Notes under the pieces: model-generated
Seen by the model: the letters and a program-made list of their open reading frames with translations, nothing else
What the model was told of the DNA's origin: nothing
Databases searched by the model: none
Shown here: piece after piece, positions 25,831 through 33,458 of the stretch
How the letters are laid out: each line of letters begins with the position of its first letter
How positions within the stretch are numbered: the stretch's first letter is position 1
Position numbers and translations under genes: made by a program
Source of the DNA: Marinomonas flavescens
GTDB lineage: Bacteria > Pseudomonadota > Gammaproteobacteria > Pseudomonadales > Marinomonadaceae
Assembly: GCF_004352835.1 (NCBI RefSeq)
Contig: NZ_SJSB01000003.1
Coordinates: 124,001 to 188,000 of the forward strand
DNA length: 64,000 bases
Reading direction: 5' to 3'

Positions 25831-26393
25831 TATAGCGAGACCTCTTCGTGATTTTTATATTCTCTGGTGAACAATAAACCCATTTCCAGAATAGATTGAA
25901 TGGTCAGTAATCCAAAACCAATCGGGATAGCGGATTTAGTTATCCATAGAGGAAGTCCTAACATGCTTGCCGACGCGGCGCCGATTGAGATGGAATCTAC
26001 TACTAGCTGGTAGCCGTAGTAAGCGATAAATCCAGCGAAAAAAGTAATGGAAAGGAGGGAGAGAAAATCAGACGCTTTTTTTGCTTTTAAACCTAATAAA
26101 TTGGTTAAAAAATCAATTCGAATGAGTGTTTTGTTTTGCAGAGCCCAGCTTGCTCCTAAACAAGTTGCCCATATTTGACACAACAAAGAAACATCTTCTG
26201 ACCAAATAGTAGGCGCTGTAAAAATATATCGCGCGACGACTTCATAGGTGATTATGAGTGTGATAGCGACATAAAAGGCAGCAGAGAGACGACCGCAAAA
26301 GGTGATTAATTTATAATTTAAGCGAACCCAAAGAGCAGGATCATGCTCTCTACTGGCAGTGGGATCGGTTCGTTTTTCTTCAGTATTAGGCAT
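25830..26393 (-). CDS. dctQ: TRAP transporter small permease subunit (DctQ family)
   Basis: A 187-residue membrane protein with four hydrophobic spans and the family pattern AFYVAITLIITYEVVARYIF and TIWSEDVSLLCQIWATCLGA. It is the small membrane partner of DctM in the tripartite transporter. I chose the ATG at 26393 (MPNTEEKRTD), which has TAGGAG six to seven bases upstream; the longer frame starts 12 codons earlier, inside the intergenic hairpin. That hairpin lies just ahead of the ribosome-binding site. Confidence 0.9.
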   Translation of the reverse strand: MPNTEEKRTDPTASREHDPALWVRLNYKLITFCGRLSAAFYVAITLIITYEVVARYIFTAPTIWSEDVSLLCQIWATCLGASWALQNKTLIRIDFLTNLLGLKAKKASDFLSLLSITFFAGFIAYYGYQLVVDSISIGAASASMLGLPLWITKSAIPIGFGLLTIQSILEMGLLFTREYKNHEEVSL

Positions 26394-26417
26394 TACCGTG
26401 CTCCTAAACGAGAAAAT

Positions 26418-26445
26418 CGTTGCGAGCACTTGCGTGCTCGCAACG
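26418..26445 (-). promoter_or_regulatory. Strong stem-loop between dctP and dctQ
   Basis: A 12-bp perfect GC-rich stem (26418-26429 with 26434-26445) with a 4-nt loop, five bases after the dctP stop. On the minus strand it is followed by ATTTTC rather than a full U-tract. It probably stabilises or partly terminates the dctP message, giving more binding protein than membrane subunits. Confidence 0.65.
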
Positions 26446-26450
26446 GACTT

Positions 26451-27440
26451 TTAAAGGTTTTCAGCGGCTTTAAGGACTTTGGCGCCAAGAGGACCAGAGT
26501 TTTTAAGGTATGTTTCTTTTACCGAGGTAGTCGCTTCTTTCCACTGTGCAATATCATTATCGTCTAGGCGAATGACGGTCATGTGCTTTTCAGCATCAGC
26601 AACGGCATCGCTTTCAATTTTCTTAATTTTATTGCGTAGCTGGACCTCAACATCGCGAGCGGCTGATGAAATGATTTTTTGATCGCCAGCGGATAAAGAT
26701 TCCCATGTTTTTTCATTGATGATGGTCATGAATTCAATATCAGCGTGGTTTGTTAGCGTCAGATAGTCCATCACTTGATACAGTTTTCTTGGTCCAACGG
26801 CAGATACACCCGTCATACCCGCATCAACCGTGCCTCTTTGATAGGCGAGGAACTGTTCTGAGCCTGACATGGAGGTTGGCGCGCCGCCAACCGCAGTGAC
26901 AAATTCTCCCAGTGTTTTACCGAACACTCGAACTTTCATTCCTTCCATATCTTCAGGGTGTTTGATGGCTTTTTTCTTCGAGAGAAGGGCGACGCCACCG
27001 TATGCTTGCCACCAAAGTGGGCGAACTCCGGTTTTTAAAATAGCGTTATCTAATAGAGTCCGTACTGGGCTGTCTGGTTGAGTGGCTTCTTCAACTTTGT
27101 CTTGGCTTGGGAACATGAAAGGAACGTAAAAAATGTCTACCGCTGGGATAGTGCCGGCTAATTGAGATAGGCTAATTACGCCCATTTCAATAGCGCCTGA
27201 ACTGACTGCCTGATGCACTTCACTGTCTTTAAATAATTGTGCGGAAGGAAATATTTTAACTTTAATATCACCATGGCTTTTTGCCTCGACTTCTTTTTTG
27301 AAGTCTATAAGGTTTTTTCCAAGATGGTGAGTTAAGGGTAGCTGTAAAGAGATTCTAAGCGTAGTTTCTGCTGCAGCGGAGAGTGAGAAAGTCAAAGCAG
27401 AGGTTAATAACCCAGCGGTTAAAAAAGTTTTATAATTCAT
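26451..27440 (-). CDS. dctP: TRAP transporter periplasmic substrate-binding protein (DctP family)
   Basis: A 329-residue exported binding protein. The signal peptide covers about residues 1-24 (hydrophobic core then SAAAETT). The mature part starts TLRISLQLPLTHHLGKN, and the family's carboxylate-binding arginine region is GMKVRVFGKTLGEF. It delivers the substrate to DctQM. With a CoA-transferase and an HMG-CoA-lyase-type enzyme in the same operon, the ligand is probably a branched dicarboxylate such as 3-hydroxy-3-methylglutarate; this is inference. AGGAC precedes the start. Confidence 0.92.
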   Translation of the reverse strand: MNYKTFLTAGLLTSALTFSLSAAAETTLRISLQLPLTHHLGKNLIDFKKEVEAKSHGDIKVKIFPSAQLFKDSEVHQAVSSGAIEMGVISLSQLAGTIPAVDIFYVPFMFPSQDKVEEATQPDSPVRTLLDNAILKTGVRPLWWQAYGGVALLSKKKAIKHPEDMEGMKVRVFGKTLGEFVTAVGGAPTSMSGSEQFLAYQRGTVDAGMTGVSAVGPRKLYQVMDYLTLTNHADIEFMTIINEKTWESLSAGDQKIISSAARDVEVQLRNKIKKIESDAVADAEKHMTVIRLDDNDIAQWKEATTSVKETYLKNSGPLGAKVLKAAENL

Positions 27441-27496
27441 GATTTTGTCCTATTTTTATTATAAATCATTAATGTTTTTTTATATTTTGAGCATTT

Positions 27497-28462
27497 TTAG
27501 TATTGTGACATTCTCCTTTTAAGTTCAATGACACTGTTTGATAGAGGTCGTGTCTCTGTCCTCAATCCCGCTTTAGCAACTTGCCCTGAAATATCATGTC
27601 CTAATAAATCAGGTAATTCTCGAGCGATTGTTAATAATGATGCTAGATCAACGCCAGTATTTAACCCGATGGACTCTAACATATGAACCAAATCTTCAGT
27701 GCAAATATTACCGGTTGCGCCGGGCGCATATGGACAACCGCCAATGCCGCCCAAAGAAGCGTCTAACTGAACTATGCCCGCGTTGATTCCTGCAAGGGCA
27801 TTTGCTAGCCCCATACCGCGAGTATTATGAAGGTGTAGAGTGGTTTCAAGAGAGGGAAACATCTCTTTTATTTGAGTGCATAGATCGTACACTTGACGTG
27901 GGGCTGCCATGCCTGTGGTATCAGCGACAGAGATACTTTGGACGCCGATATCTAGGTATTTATGTATGGTATCGATAACATTTTGGGGCGGTGTTATGCC
28001 TTCAAATGGGCAGCCAAACGCCGTGGCAAGTGATGCATTTATTTTAATATCACTGCCTTCCAAGCGTTTTACGATCTGTTTGAATTGCACTAAAGATTGA
28101 TCACAGGTCATACGCATATTGGCTAAGTTATGAGATTCACTGACCGACATGACTAAGTTAACTTCATCGACTTTACTTGCCAGTGCTCTTTCTACGCCTC
28201 TTTCATTGGGTACAAGTGCCACGTAAGTGACGTTAGGGTGGCGAGTAATCCCCGCCATTACTTGCTCTGCGTCACGCAGGTTAGGAATCGCTTTTGGCGA
28301 AACGAAGGAAGTTACTTCTATTTTATTAAGGCCTAATAAAGACAATCGATTAATCATGTCAATTTTTTTCTCGGTGGGAATAAATACCTCCTCACTTTGA
28401 AAACCATCTCTGGTAGCCACTTCATTAATCAGTACTTTAGACGGAAAGTTTTGTGCGAACAT
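27497..28462 (-). CDS. Hydroxymethylglutaryl-CoA lyase family enzyme
   Basis: A 321-residue TIM-barrel lyase. The N-terminal motif NEVATRDGFQSE supplies the catalytic Arg/Asp pair, IEVTSFVSPKAIP is typical, HLHNTRG holds metal ligands, and the active-site cysteine is in GGIGGCPYAPGATGN. HMG-CoA lyases split HMG-CoA to acetoacetate and acetyl-CoA; some homologues act on related 3-hydroxyacyl-CoAs. I chose the ATG at 28462 because TAGGGGA is well spaced from it; the ATG at 28468 has no room for a ribosome-binding site. It follows the CoA-transferase gene by nine bases, so the two probably act in sequence. Confidence 0.9.
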   Translation of the reverse strand: MFAQNFPSKVLINEVATRDGFQSEEVFIPTEKKIDMINRLSLLGLNKIEVTSFVSPKAIPNLRDAEQVMAGITRHPNVTYVALVPNERGVERALASKVDEVNLVMSVSESHNLANMRMTCDQSLVQFKQIVKRLEGSDIKINASLATAFGCPFEGITPPQNVIDTIHKYLDIGVQSISVADTTGMAAPRQVYDLCTQIKEMFPSLETTLHLHNTRGMGLANALAGINAGIVQLDASLGGIGGCPYAPGATGNICTEDLVHMLESIGLNTGVDLASLLTIARELPDLLGHDISGQVAKAGLRTETRPLSNSVIELKRRMSQY

Positions 28463-28471
28463 GTTCATCCC

Positions 28472-29728
28472 CTAAATAACACCATTACGGCGTAACAATT
28501 CAACGTTTGTCGAATCAATACCAATTGAACTTAAAACTTCTTCCGTGTGTTCTCCCAATTTTGGGCCTAGCCATTTTGTTTTTCCTGGTGTAAGGCTCAG
28601 TTTTGGAACAATACCTGGTAGAGAAATAGTATCGGTTTCAGAAAGAGGGTGTTCGACTATCATTTCTCTGGCATGAAAATGTGGGTCATTAAAAATATCT
28701 TCTGCGTTATTAATGCCGCTAGACGGAACCGCGGCTTTTTCTAGCACCTCTAATGCCGCTTTAAGTGACAGTGTGGAGGTCCAAGTTTGAATGGCAATGT
28801 CTAATTCATCCGAGCGTTTGGCGCGGCCATCATTTTGTGCGAGGTCAGGGGCGTCTGCTAGATCACTGCGGCCGATGGCCTTCATAAAGCGCTTAAAAAT
28901 ACTGTCGCTGTTGGCGGCAATAACAATGTAACGATCATCTTTTGTCGTGTAAGAGCCGGATGGTGCTATGCCTGGCATGCTTGCACCGGTTCGTTCGCGA
29001 ATAAAACCAAACATTCCATATTCAGGAATCAAGCTTTCCATAACGCCAAAGACAGACTCGTAGAGAGCAACATCGATGAACTGGCCGACACCATTATTGT
29101 TTTTCAGGTGATGCATGGCCATCATGGCCCCGATCACACCATAAAGAGACGCTAAGGTATCACCAATACTGACACCGACACGTACAGGTGCGCGATCTGG
29201 ATAACCAGTAAGGTGGCGTAAACCACCGATGGATTCCGCAATGGCGGCGAATCCCGGGCGAGAAGAGTAAGGGCCATCTTGGCCATAGCCAGACACTCTT
29301 AGCATGATGAGTTTTGGGTTTATTGCGGACAGTTGTTCCCAACCGATATTCCATTTTTCAAGAGTGCCTGGGCGAAAATTCTCAATAACTATATCTGCGC
29401 TTTGTACTAATTCTTGAATGATTTTTTGAGCTTCTTCAGACTTTAGGTTCAGCGTAATGGACTTTTTATTGCGGCTTTGTGAGTACCACCACAAAGACGT
29501 GTCCTTGTACATTTTACGCCATTTTCGTAGTGGGTCGCCGCTCCCAGGGGGCTCGACCTTGATTACTTCTGCACCAAACTGAGCCAATATACTACCGGCA
29601 TAAGGACCAGCAATAAGAGATCCAAGTTCTAAAACACGTACCCCCATTAAGGGTAGTTCTGTTGTTTGCTTGTCAGTAGATTGATGCTCTGCGGATTGAT
29701 TGTCAGTAGAGGAATTGTTGTTGTCCAT
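28472..29728 (-). CDS. CaiB/BaiF (family III) CoA-transferase
   Basis: A 418-residue family III CoA-transferase. The core begins VRVLELGSLIAGPYAGSILA, with the CoA/active-site region VSIGDTLASLYG supplying the catalytic Asp and the glycine-rich part HLTGYPDRAP before it. It would activate a carboxylate with CoA from a donor such as succinyl-CoA. It is the first gene of the operon that continues into the HMG-CoA lyase and TRAP genes, hence the suggestion of HMG or a similar acid as substrate. The first ~27 residues are a low-complexity Ser/Thr/Gln/Asn tail encoded by partly repeated DNA (TGTCAGTAGA at 29671 and 29701); translation could also start near 29647. Confidence 0.9.
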   Translation of the reverse strand: MDNNNSSTDNQSAEHQSTDKQTTELPLMGVRVLELGSLIAGPYAGSILAQFGAEVIKVEPPGSGDPLRKWRKMYKDTSLWWYSQSRNKKSITLNLKSEEAQKIIQELVQSADIVIENFRPGTLEKWNIGWEQLSAINPKLIMLRVSGYGQDGPYSSRPGFAAIAESIGGLRHLTGYPDRAPVRVGVSIGDTLASLYGVIGAMMAMHHLKNNNGVGQFIDVALYESVFGVMESLIPEYGMFGFIRERTGASMPGIAPSGSYTTKDDRYIVIAANSDSIFKRFMKAIGRSDLADAPDLAQNDGRAKRSDELDIAIQTWTSTLSLKAALEVLEKAAVPSSGINNAEDIFNDPHFHAREMIVEHPLSETDTISLPGIVPKLSLTPGKTKWLGPKLGEHTEEVLSSIGIDSTNVELLRRNGVI

Positions 29729-29760
29729 TTTTGCCTACCCTTACAGCTATTTTTATTATT

Positions 29761-29774
29761 TGATAGGGCTATCA
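29761..29774. promoter_or_regulatory. TGATAG-GG-CTATCA palindrome upstream of the CoA-transferase gene
   Basis: A perfect 6-bp inverted repeat around GG, 33 bp upstream of the first gene of the operon and between it and the LysR gene. It is a plausible operator or promoter-proximal site for the adjacent LysR regulator, but it lacks the exact T-N11-A spacing. Confidence 0.35.
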
Positions 29775-29817
29775 TCTTGCAAATAGTTATAGGTTTAAAG
29801 AATTCATATGTTAGACC

Positions 29818-29838
29818 GCCATCTCATTAGGAGATGGC
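29818..29838 (-). terminator. Hairpin downstream of the LysR gene
   Basis: GCCATCTC and GAGATGGC pair around ATTAG. No strong U-tract follows on the minus strand, so it may be a weak terminator or an attenuator between the LysR gene and the operon. Confidence 0.4.
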
Positions 29839-29849
29839 TAAGACACTCA

Positions 29850-30737
29850 TTAGGTTGTTCGCAGGTGGTCTAATAAATGGTAAGCCGCATCAAGTAGCTC
29901 ACTTGAGTTTCTGGTGCAGATTTTCAAATCTCTGTGAGCCCATTTGTCTAATAATGGAACCGCTTCGATTCGAGCGGTTTTTATGTAAGGGCGAGCAATG
30001 TCGATAGGCATTAAGCCAATGCCTAATCCAGATTCGACCATACTGCACAGGGCTTCGTAGCTGGTGACTTGGATGAGCATGTTTAATGGAATATTGGCCG
30101 CTAAAGACGTTTTAATCATTTGATTGTTTATCGCGCTGCCAGTATGCAGCCCCACATAGGCATAGTCTAAAGTGTCGACAAACATGACGTCTTTTTTTAG
30201 ATTAAGTTGATGACCGATGGGGGTAATGACAACAAGGCGATCTGTTTTGTAGGGATAAATAGAAAGGTTTGGGTATTCATCTGATGCAGTGCTGACAATA
30301 CCAATATCTGCTTCATTTTCAGCGACTGCTCTAATAATTTCACTACTGATTTTTTCTTCTAAGTGAATTTGAACAAGAGGGTGCTTATTTAAGAACGAAC
30401 GTAATTGTTTGGGGAGAAACTGGCTAATCGCAGAAATATTAGCAACCATACGGACTTGCCCCTTTACGCCATGGGAAAAATCATTCATTTGATCATATAT
30501 GTCATCCAGTTGGTTTAATACTCCTCTTGATAGGTTAATCAGTGATCTTCCTGCTGGCGTGGGCTTAATACCTCTGTTATTTCTCATGATGAGTGGGGTA
30601 TGAAGTAACAGTTCTAATTCTTTTATTCGTTTTGAGATGGCAGATGCTGCGATATGGTTGGCTTCTGCAGCGCGAGAAATGGAACCTTGCTCAATAACAC
30701 TGATGAATAGTCTTAGTGATTCAGGAGATATGCGCAT
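29850..30737 (-). CDS. LysR-family transcriptional regulator of the TRAP/CoA-transferase operon
   Basis: A 295-residue LysR regulator starting MRISPESLRLFISVIEQGSI. The helix-turn-helix (residues about 15-55) reads ISRAAEANHIAASAISKRI, followed by the effector-binding domain with VRMVANISAISQFLP. AAGGAATAG precedes the ATG at 30737; the frame runs 28 codons further back but without family similarity. It lies directly upstream of, and on the same strand as, the catabolic operon, so it most likely controls it in response to the substrate or its CoA derivative. Confidence 0.88.
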   Translation of the reverse strand: MRISPESLRLFISVIEQGSISRAAEANHIAASAISKRIKELELLLHTPLIMRNNRGIKPTPAGRSLINLSRGVLNQLDDIYDQMNDFSHGVKGQVRMVANISAISQFLPKQLRSFLNKHPLVQIHLEEKISSEIIRAVAENEADIGIVSTASDEYPNLSIYPYKTDRLVVITPIGHQLNLKKDVMFVDTLDYAYVGLHTGSAINNQMIKTSLAANIPLNMLIQVTSYEALCSMVESGLGIGLMPIDIARPYIKTARIEAVPLLDKWAHRDLKICTRNSSELLDAAYHLLDHLRTT

Positions 30738-30901
30738 CAATCTATTCCTTGTTATATTTTTTATGGTGGCGAAATAAAAGTGTCCTATGACAGCAACATT
30801 GTAATCGATTAAAGGCCGCAATGACGTATAGCGATTACTAGATTGTTTTCGATATTGGTTATATGGTGCTTAGGATAGACAAATATACGGTTGCTAAAAG
30901 A

Positions 30902-31008
30902 GGATAAAAAAAAGGATTTGAAGGTAGTCTTCAAATCCTTTTTTTTTTGCTGTAAAACGAATGCTTTAAGCGCTGAATTCGTTACAAATATTAGTATCCC
31001 ATTTCTCT
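30902..31008. repeat. ~105-bp diverged direct repeat, ansA copy
   Basis: This segment contains the ansA terminator and the last codons of ansA. It aligns with 24449-24555 at roughly 75% identity by eye, with only small gaps in the T/A tracts. The two copies bracket the LysR-CaiB-HMGL-dctPQM block in direct orientation. Confidence 0.8.
30906..30948 (-). terminator. Terminator of the AGCS-aspA-ansA operon
   Basis: GGATTTGAAG (30914-30923) pairs with CTTCAAATCC (30929-30938), extended by A8 and T10 tracts, with a 5-nt loop. It lies 18 bp past the ansA stop. Confidence 0.92.
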
Positions 31009-31994
31009 TGGATGTCGTTGTAGCTGTTGCCTTGTGCTAACAAAAAATGCAGTTTGCAAAATGCGGCTTCAAGGGTCATGTCGTAACCACTTAGCACTTT
31101 TCGTTCAGACAATACGGAACCAGCGGCATAAGCGCCTTGTGATACACCGCCGTGCATGCATTGTGTCAGATTAATCACGATTTTATTGCGCAATGATGTT
31201 TGCATTAAAAAATCTAAAAAATCAGTATTTTTATCTGGTACGTTTCCTGCGCCATAGGTCATTAAAACAATGGCTTTGCAGTTATCATCATTCAGAATGC
31301 TTTGATAGATAGAAATGGGTTGGCTAGGGTGCAACATAAGTACCGCTACAGCCCCTTCTTGAAATGTAAGTGCTTTTTCAGACATAGAAAGAGTGTCTGT
31401 TGTGGGAGATTTTTTTAGCATCCGATCGAAGTGAAGCTGCATATCGATGGCTATTTCGCCGAGTAACTCGTCATTTGGTGTCGTAAATGCTTTAAATCGA
31501 CCGCTGCTGACTTTTTGTACGCGGTTGCCGCGCATCAGTTTGCCATCAAATACCAAACTAACGTCTGTAATAGGGTGACTACACGCTAAAGACAATGCGG
31601 CTTGTAAATTGCTGGTTGCATCACTGCGATTCATCCCAAGAGGGATTTGCGACCCCGTCACTAAGACATTTTTATCACAAGCGCCCAGCATAAAAGATAA
31701 TGCCGAGGTAGTGTATGCCATGGTATCAGTCCCATGTAGGATGATGAATCCTTCATAGTCTTGCCAGTGAGTTGCGAGGGTTGAGACTAACTCGGTCCAG
31801 TTGTTGGGGGTGATGTTGGCACTATCGATGAGTGGATTCAGCTCAATCACATCGAAGCTTGGCAGGTCTGCTAAGCTTGCTCCCATGGCTTGCTTGATGC
31901 GAGCTTCTAAACCGGAGGCGGGCGCCAAACCTTGCTCTGTTTGTACCATACCGATGGTGCCACCAGTATAAAGAATTAAGACTTGTGAACTCAT
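30966..31994 (-). CDS. ansA: Type I (cytoplasmic) L-asparaginase
   Basis: A 342-residue asparaginase with both catalytic threonine motifs, LYTGGTIGM (residues 8-16) and HGTDTMAYT (about 88-96), and no signal peptide, so it is of the cytoplasmic type. It converts asparagine to aspartate and ammonia. It overlaps aspA by four bases (ATGA); the symporter, aspartase and asparaginase thus form an asparagine-to-fumarate route. The last 14 codons and terminator have a diverged copy at 24449-24555. Confidence 0.93.
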   Translation of the reverse strand: MSSQVLILYTGGTIGMVQTEQGLAPASGLEARIKQAMGASLADLPSFDVIELNPLIDSANITPNNWTELVSTLATHWQDYEGFIILHGTDTMAYTTSALSFMLGACDKNVLVTGSQIPLGMNRSDATSNLQAALSLACSHPITDVSLVFDGKLMRGNRVQKVSSGRFKAFTTPNDELLGEIAIDMQLHFDRMLKKSPTTDTLSMSEKALTFQEGAVAVLMLHPSQPISIYQSILNDDNCKAIVLMTYGAGNVPDKNTDFLDFLMQTSLRNKIVINLTQCMHGGVSQGAYAAGSVLSERKVLSGYDMTLEAAFCKLHFLLAQGNSYNDIQEKWDTNICNEFSA

Positions 31995-33394
31995 AACTTA
32001 ACCTTACTAGGCGATAACATGGATTTCGGGTCCAAAAGAATGTTCAGTTGCTCTTCCGACAAGAGATTTTCTTCGATGACTAACGATCTAACGGTGCTAC
32101 CAGTATGCAGTGCTGTGTTAGCAATACGAGAGGCATTAGCATAACCGATATGGGGAACAAGTGCGGTAATAATGCCGATACTGTTTTCTACGTGACCTGC
32201 ACAAACGGCTTCGTTAGCCTCGATTCCTCGGATGCAACGATGCTCCATCATATAGCATGCTTCTTTTAGCATTTTCAATGAATTGAGTAAATTGTAAATG
32301 ATCATTGGCTCCATTGCATTTAACTGCAATTGACCCGCTTCGGCAGCGAGGGTGACGGCTAAATCAGAGGCAATGACTTGATAGGCAGTTTGGTTCATTG
32401 CTTCTGGAATAACTGGGTTCACCTTGCCAGGCATAATGGAGGAGCCAGGTTGCATTGCCGGTAGATTAATTTCACCAAGACCGGCGCGTGGTCCACTAGA
32501 AAGCAAGCGTAAGTCATTGCTCATCTTGCTGAGTTTAATCGCTAAGCGCTTTAAAATGCCTGAAAAGAACACAAATGCGCCCATATCAGACGTGGCTTCA
32601 ACTAGGTTGCTGGCAGGAACTAACGGCTTTGCAGATATTATAGCGAGTTTTTCAACGACCAGCTTGGCATAGCCTTCTGTGGTATTGATGCCGGTACCAA
32701 TAGCGGTACCGCCAAGGTTAACTTCACAAAGTAGGGCGCAAGCTTCGCTAATACGATCTATGTCTTCGCCTAATGTGACGGCAAAAGCATCAAATTCTTG
32801 TCCGAGTGTCATCGGCACGGCATCTTGTAATTGGGTGCGGCCCATCTTAACGATGTGTGCAAATTCTTTGGCTTTCTCTTCTAGTGCTTCTTTAAGCGAA
32901 GTTAGGCTTGGAATAAAGTTATCTGCAGCAAATTGAATGCCGAGACACGCGGCGGTTGGGTAGGCATCGTTTGTTGATTGTGAGCGATTTACGTCATCAT
33001 TCGGGTGTAGGTTTTTGTAATCACCTTTTTCAAAGCCAAGTTTTCCTAAGGCCAAATTGGCGATGACTTCGTTAGCATTCATGTTGGTGGAAGTGCCTGC
33101 GCCACCTTGAATAACATCAACGATAAATTGATCGTGATGATCGCCTTGTATTAAATCTTGGCAAGCAAAGACAATGGCATCGGCTTTTTCAGCAGACAGT
33201 AACTTCATTTCCTGATTGGTGCGAGCGGCGGCGGCTTTGACCATAGCAAGCGCTTTGATTAGTTCAGGGAAGTGTGAAATCGGGACGCCAGTAATTGAGA
33301 AGTTTTGTGCCGCACGCTGAGTTTGTATGCCATACAATGCATCAGCAGGAACATCCATATTGCCAAGTAAATCGTATTCTGAGCGAGTTGCCAT
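31991..33394 (-). CDS. aspA: Aspartate ammonia-lyase (aspartase)
   Basis: A 467-residue member of the fumarase/aspartase superfamily with the signature GSSIMPGKVNP (about residues 316-326) carrying the catalytic serine loop, and GAGTSTNMNANEV near 97-109. It deaminates aspartate to fumarate, the step after asparaginase encoded just downstream. Length is as expected. Fumarate hydratase is unlikely given the neighbouring asparaginase and the N terminus SEYDLLGNMDVPADALYGIQ, which is aspartase-like. Confidence 0.93.
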   Translation of the reverse strand: MATRSEYDLLGNMDVPADALYGIQTQRAAQNFSITGVPISHFPELIKALAMVKAAAARTNQEMKLLSAEKADAIVFACQDLIQGDHHDQFIVDVIQGGAGTSTNMNANEVIANLALGKLGFEKGDYKNLHPNDDVNRSQSTNDAYPTAACLGIQFAADNFIPSLTSLKEALEEKAKEFAHIVKMGRTQLQDAVPMTLGQEFDAFAVTLGEDIDRISEACALLCEVNLGGTAIGTGINTTEGYAKLVVEKLAIISAKPLVPASNLVEATSDMGAFVFFSGILKRLAIKLSKMSNDLRLLSSGPRAGLGEINLPAMQPGSSIMPGKVNPVIPEAMNQTAYQVIASDLAVTLAAEAGQLQLNAMEPMIIYNLLNSLKMLKEACYMMEHRCIRGIEANEAVCAGHVENSIGIITALVPHIGYANASRIANTALHTGSTVRSLVIEENLLSEEQLNILLDPKSMLSPSKVKL

Positions 33395-33424
33395 TTTTAT
33401 TATTCCTCATTACTAAATGTAAAA

Positions 33425-33451
33425 GCCACACCTTAATCATTAAGGTGTGGC
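33425..33451 (-). terminator. Hairpin between the symporter and aspA genes
   Basis: A 13-bp perfect inverted repeat with one central base (33425-33437 and 33439-33451), followed by TTTTAC on the minus strand. It lies between the AGCS and aspA genes and may give partial termination, so aspA-ansA may be less expressed or have their own promoter. Confidence 0.75.
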
Positions 33452-33458
33452 GGTTGGA

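Noticed and set aside
30738..30821. A 28-residue extension of the LysR protein
   Set aside because: LysR proteins begin a few residues before the helix-turn-helix, as MRISPESLRLF does; a good ribosome-binding site lies there.
24449..31008. The whole block as a classical genomic island with integrase and att sites
   Set aside because: No recombinase gene, no tRNA target and no short perfect att core; only diverged gene-end repeats are present.
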